Assembly (NCBI GenBank): GCA_937871355.1
Contig: CALMPX010000220.1
Span: 1 to 7,290, forward strand
Direction of reading: 5' to 3'
Length of the DNA: 7,290 nt
Source of the DNA: an uncultured Bdellovibrio sp.
GTDB lineage: Bacteria; Bdellovibrionota; Bdellovibrionia; Bdellovibrionales; Bdellovibrionaceae
Positions 5,357 to 7,290 of this stretch are shown here, one piece after another (within the stretch, counting starts at the first letter, position 1; every line of letters begins with the position of its first letter). Position numbers and translations under genes: made by a program. The notes below the pieces were generated by a model. That model ran no database searches. It had not been told where the DNA came from and saw only the letters and a program-made list of their open reading frames with translations.

Positions 5357-5364
5357 TAGATTGT

Positions 5365-7290
5365 ATGTTTAGCTATTTCAAAACATCCGTATTATCAATT
5401 TTCTTCATATGGATGACATCGTGTACGCCATTTAATAAAGATTCATTTGTTGAAATTCAGCAACCGAATTTAACCTGGAATACTTTAAGTTATAGTTTTG
5501 GAAATTTGAATACAGGTAGTACTTCCAATGTGACTTTGACATTATCTAATAACAGTCAAAGTTATGCCAACGGTTGTGGTCAAATTTTATTATCTGATAC
5601 GACTAATTTCAGTCTTGTTTCAAACCAGTGTAATCGATCAGAAATGAATCCAAATGAAAACTGTCAAATTGAAATCGCTGCACACCCCACCAGTGCCGGA
5701 GTCAAGAATTTACAGATTTCAAGAATGTGTTTGAGTGATATTTTGATTGAGTCTCCGCAAGTCGAGGTTACGGTGAATGTTACTGGCCCTGAGCTTTCCA
5801 TGAGTCCCTTAACAGGAAATTATGGAAGTATCATGCTAGGTCAGTCGATTTTATCCGTGAAAACTTTTACAATATCAAATACCGGTAATTTACCTGCGAC
5901 GGGGTGTGGTTTAGCGAGTTTAAGTAATAGTGCAGATTTCAGTATTCACACCGATAATTGTGTGACAAATGATTTAGCGGCTGGATCTAGTTGTGCGGTG
6001 GTGGTGAGTGGTTATCCATCCGGGGTGGGAGTTAAAGAATCTACGCTATCAAGAACTTGCACGGTGGGTGGAACAGTCAGCAGCACAAGTCTTGGTTTGC
6101 AGGTAACTGGAACTCCTGCTGTTGGATCTCCGAATTTAGCTTGGACCACAATGACTCATGATTTCGGATCTGTCAGTGTAGGATCTGATTCTGCTGTAGA
6201 AAACTTTGAGTTATCTAATACGGGACCAGTCGCTGCTACCGGTTGTGGTCACCCGACAATTTCAGATACAGTCAATTTTGTGGTTACGACAAATGGTTGT
6301 GGAACTGCGGATTTAGGCGCGTCTTCAATTTGCGGCTTTGAAATTAAAGCACAACCACAAACAGTTGGAATAAAAACGGCGACCATTTCTAGAACGTGTA
6401 CCGTCGGAGGAACAGTTTCCACGACAACTAATCAAATAACAGTGACTGGAACTGGTGGCATCCCTGCACTTAATTGGGATTTAATGGCAAAAGATTTTGG
6501 AAACGTGAACGTTGCTGGAAATTCCTCGACGCAAATTTTCAATTTAACTAATAGCGGAACTGGTCTTGCGACGGGTTGTAGTGCTCCAACAATTTCTAAT
6601 CCGACTAATTTCAGTATAGTTTCTGATACCTGTGGATCTGCTGATTTAGGTCTTGGAAGTTGTGCGGTTGGAGTTCAAGCTCATCCAGATTATTGGGGTA
6701 TTCGAGCAGCGACACTCTCAAGAGTGTGCTCGGTCGGTGGAACTGTAACGACGACAACAAATCAAATTGTTGTCACAGGTCAGGGTACGGAATTAAGCTG
6801 GAGTGCGCCGCTGACTAAAAATTTTGGAAGCGTTTATGTAGGATCAAGCTCTTCAACAGAGACTTTTACATTTAATAATTATGGAAATATTCCGGCTACG
6901 GGTTGCAGTGCTCCGGTCATTTCAAACACAACAGATTTTAATATCACCTCAGACACCTGTTCAACTTTAGACTTAGCTGGAGCATCAAGTTGTACTGTCA
7001 TGGTGAGTGGTCGCCCGATGAGTGTTGGATTAAAAACAGCTCAATTAACTAGAGCTTGTAGTTTTGGTGGAAGTATCAGTACACCGAGTAATCAAATTGT
7101 TGTGACGGGAATTAATCTTGATGTACCGCTGGATTGGTCACAAGCTTTCAATTTAACAAGTTTTGGAATTATACGTAGCACGGCTTCATCTAATAATTTT
7201 AGTTATTATTTTAGAAACCCCAATAGTGTGGCTTTAACAGGTTGCACCGCTCCATCACTCAGCAATAGCAGTGATTTTACTATCGTTTCG
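5365..7290 (+). CDS. repeat lipoprotein of choice-of-anchor-D-like domains, 3' end outside the window
   Basis: The frame is open from 5365 to the right edge (642 codons, no stop). Residues 1-20 form a lipoprotein signal with a positive n-region (K6), a hydrophobic core (VLSIFFIW) and a lipobox-like MTSC ending at Cys20, so the mature protein should be lipid-anchored. Repeats of 108-114 aa begin at about 36, 144, 258, 369, 477 and 589; five are complete and the sixth is cut. Each follows: LxW, FGxVxVGS, a LSNTG-like strand, ATGC, a DF/NF-x-I segment, C, DLxxGxSC, VGxKxAxxSRxC, VGGTV, NQIxVTG. This pattern fits the Ig-like choice-of-anchor-D/ASPM-SPD-2-Hydin type folds. Four cysteines per unit (for example 71/89/100/122 and 294/312/323/345) imply two disulfides. 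A surface, adhesive or structural role is inference. No Shine-Dalgarno precedes 5365. An in-frame ATG at 5335 is possible but gives a worse signal peptide. Confidence 0.88.
   Translation, partial: MFSYFKTSVLSIFFIWMTSCTPFNKDSFVEIQQPNLTWNTLSYSFGNLNTGSTSNVTLTLSNNSQSYANGCGQILLSDTTNFSLVSNQCNRSEMNPNENCQIEIAAHPTSAGVKNLQISRMCLSDILIESPQVEVTVNVTGPELSMSPLTGNYGSIMLGQSILSVKTFTISNTGNLPATGCGLASLSNSADFSIHTDNCVTNDLAAGSSCAVVVSGYPSGVGVKESTLSRTCTVGGTVSSTSLGLQVTGTPAVGSPNLAWTTMTHDFGSVSVGSDSAVENFELSNTGPVAATGCGHPTISDTVNFVVTTNGCGTADLGASSICGFEIKAQPQTVGIKTATISRTCTVGGTVSTTTNQITVTGTGGIPALNWDLMAKDFGNVNVAGNSSTQIFNLTNSGTGLATGCSAPTISNPTNFSIVSDTCGSADLGLGSCAVGVQAHPDYWGIRAATLSRVCSVGGTVTTTTNQIVVTGQGTELSWSAPLTKNFGSVYVGSSSSTETFTFNNYGNIPATGCSAPVISNTTDFNITSDTCSTLDLAGASSCTVMVSGRPMSVGLKTAQLTRACSFGGSISTPSNQIVVTGINLDVPLDWSQAFNLTSFGIIRSTASSNNFSYYFRNPNSVALTGCTAPSLSNSSDFTIVS
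5470..7290 (+). repeat. six tandem protein-level repeats of 108-114 codons
   Basis: The units begin near 5470, 5794, 6136, 6469, 6793 and 7129, giving unit lengths of 108, 114, 111, 108 and 112 codons, with the sixth running off the edge. The spacing of the four cysteines in each complete unit is almost fixed: 18, then 10 or 11, then 22 residues. At DNA level the units differ at many positions, with only short shared stretches (for example around 6420-6435 and 6748-6763), so the duplications look old and held by selection rather than recent. Confidence 0.88.

Noticed and set aside
5335..5364. Earlier in-frame start at ATG 5335 for the repeat lipoprotein
   Set aside because: It adds MQKFEPIIDC before the signal sequence, with an acidic residue in the n-region, and lies upstream of the -10 box. 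It is less likely but not excluded.
5470..7290. Tandem DNA repeats as a CRISPR array or recent duplication
   Set aside because: The periodicity is at protein level with about 110-codon units and many DNA differences. There are no short identical repeats with unique spacers.

Overview
The window reads as ordinary chromosomal DNA of a Gram-negative bacterium. It is AT-rich; by eye I estimate about 40% GC, not computed. The mix suggests a low-GC Bdellovibrionota (Bdellovibrio or Pseudobdellovibrio-like) predator: many exported, cysteine-rich proteins of no recognised family, a very short Fis-type regulator, a lipoprotein built of choice-of-anchor-D-like repeats, and promoter candidates resembling the sigma-28/FliA consensus. 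This assignment is an inference from style, not from a marker gene. I saw no rRNA, tRNA, CRISPR array, insertion sequence or phage gene.

Layout. (1) 2-1216 (+) is the 3' part of a gene for a protein with three close cysteine pairs, cut by the left edge. (2) 1294-1890 (+) encodes a 198-aa protein with a very acidic first half and a basic, helical second half. (3) A strong hairpin terminator at 1918-1955 carries, in its 3' arm, the start codon of (4) 1937-2656 (+), an exported PAP2-family phosphatase with all catalytic motifs. (5) 2712-3923 (-) is a convergent gene for a secreted 403-aa protein with an SH3-like domain and 12 cysteines. (6) A 240-bp divergent intergenic region at 3924-4163 holds a sigma-28-like promoter and a strong Shine-Dalgarno site for (7) 4164-4604 (+), a 146-aa Fis-type DNA-binding protein, closed by a wobble-rich terminator. 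(8) 4737-5234 (+) is a 165-aa membrane-anchored protein of unknown function. (9) From 5365 (+) to the right edge runs a lipoprotein gene with at least six tandem repeats of about 110 aa, four cysteines each; it is still open at the end of the window.

How it fits together. Most products are predicted to be exported, and the genes are mostly separate transcription units rather than one operon. The most interesting theme is regulatory. The Fis-type regulator and the large repeat lipoprotein each have a candidate FliA-like promoter, and for the lipoprotein the predicted transcript starts almost at the ATG. If real, this would tie a surface repeat protein and a small DNA-binding protein to the motile (attack-phase) programme. 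No defence system or other clearly new enzymatic system is visible.
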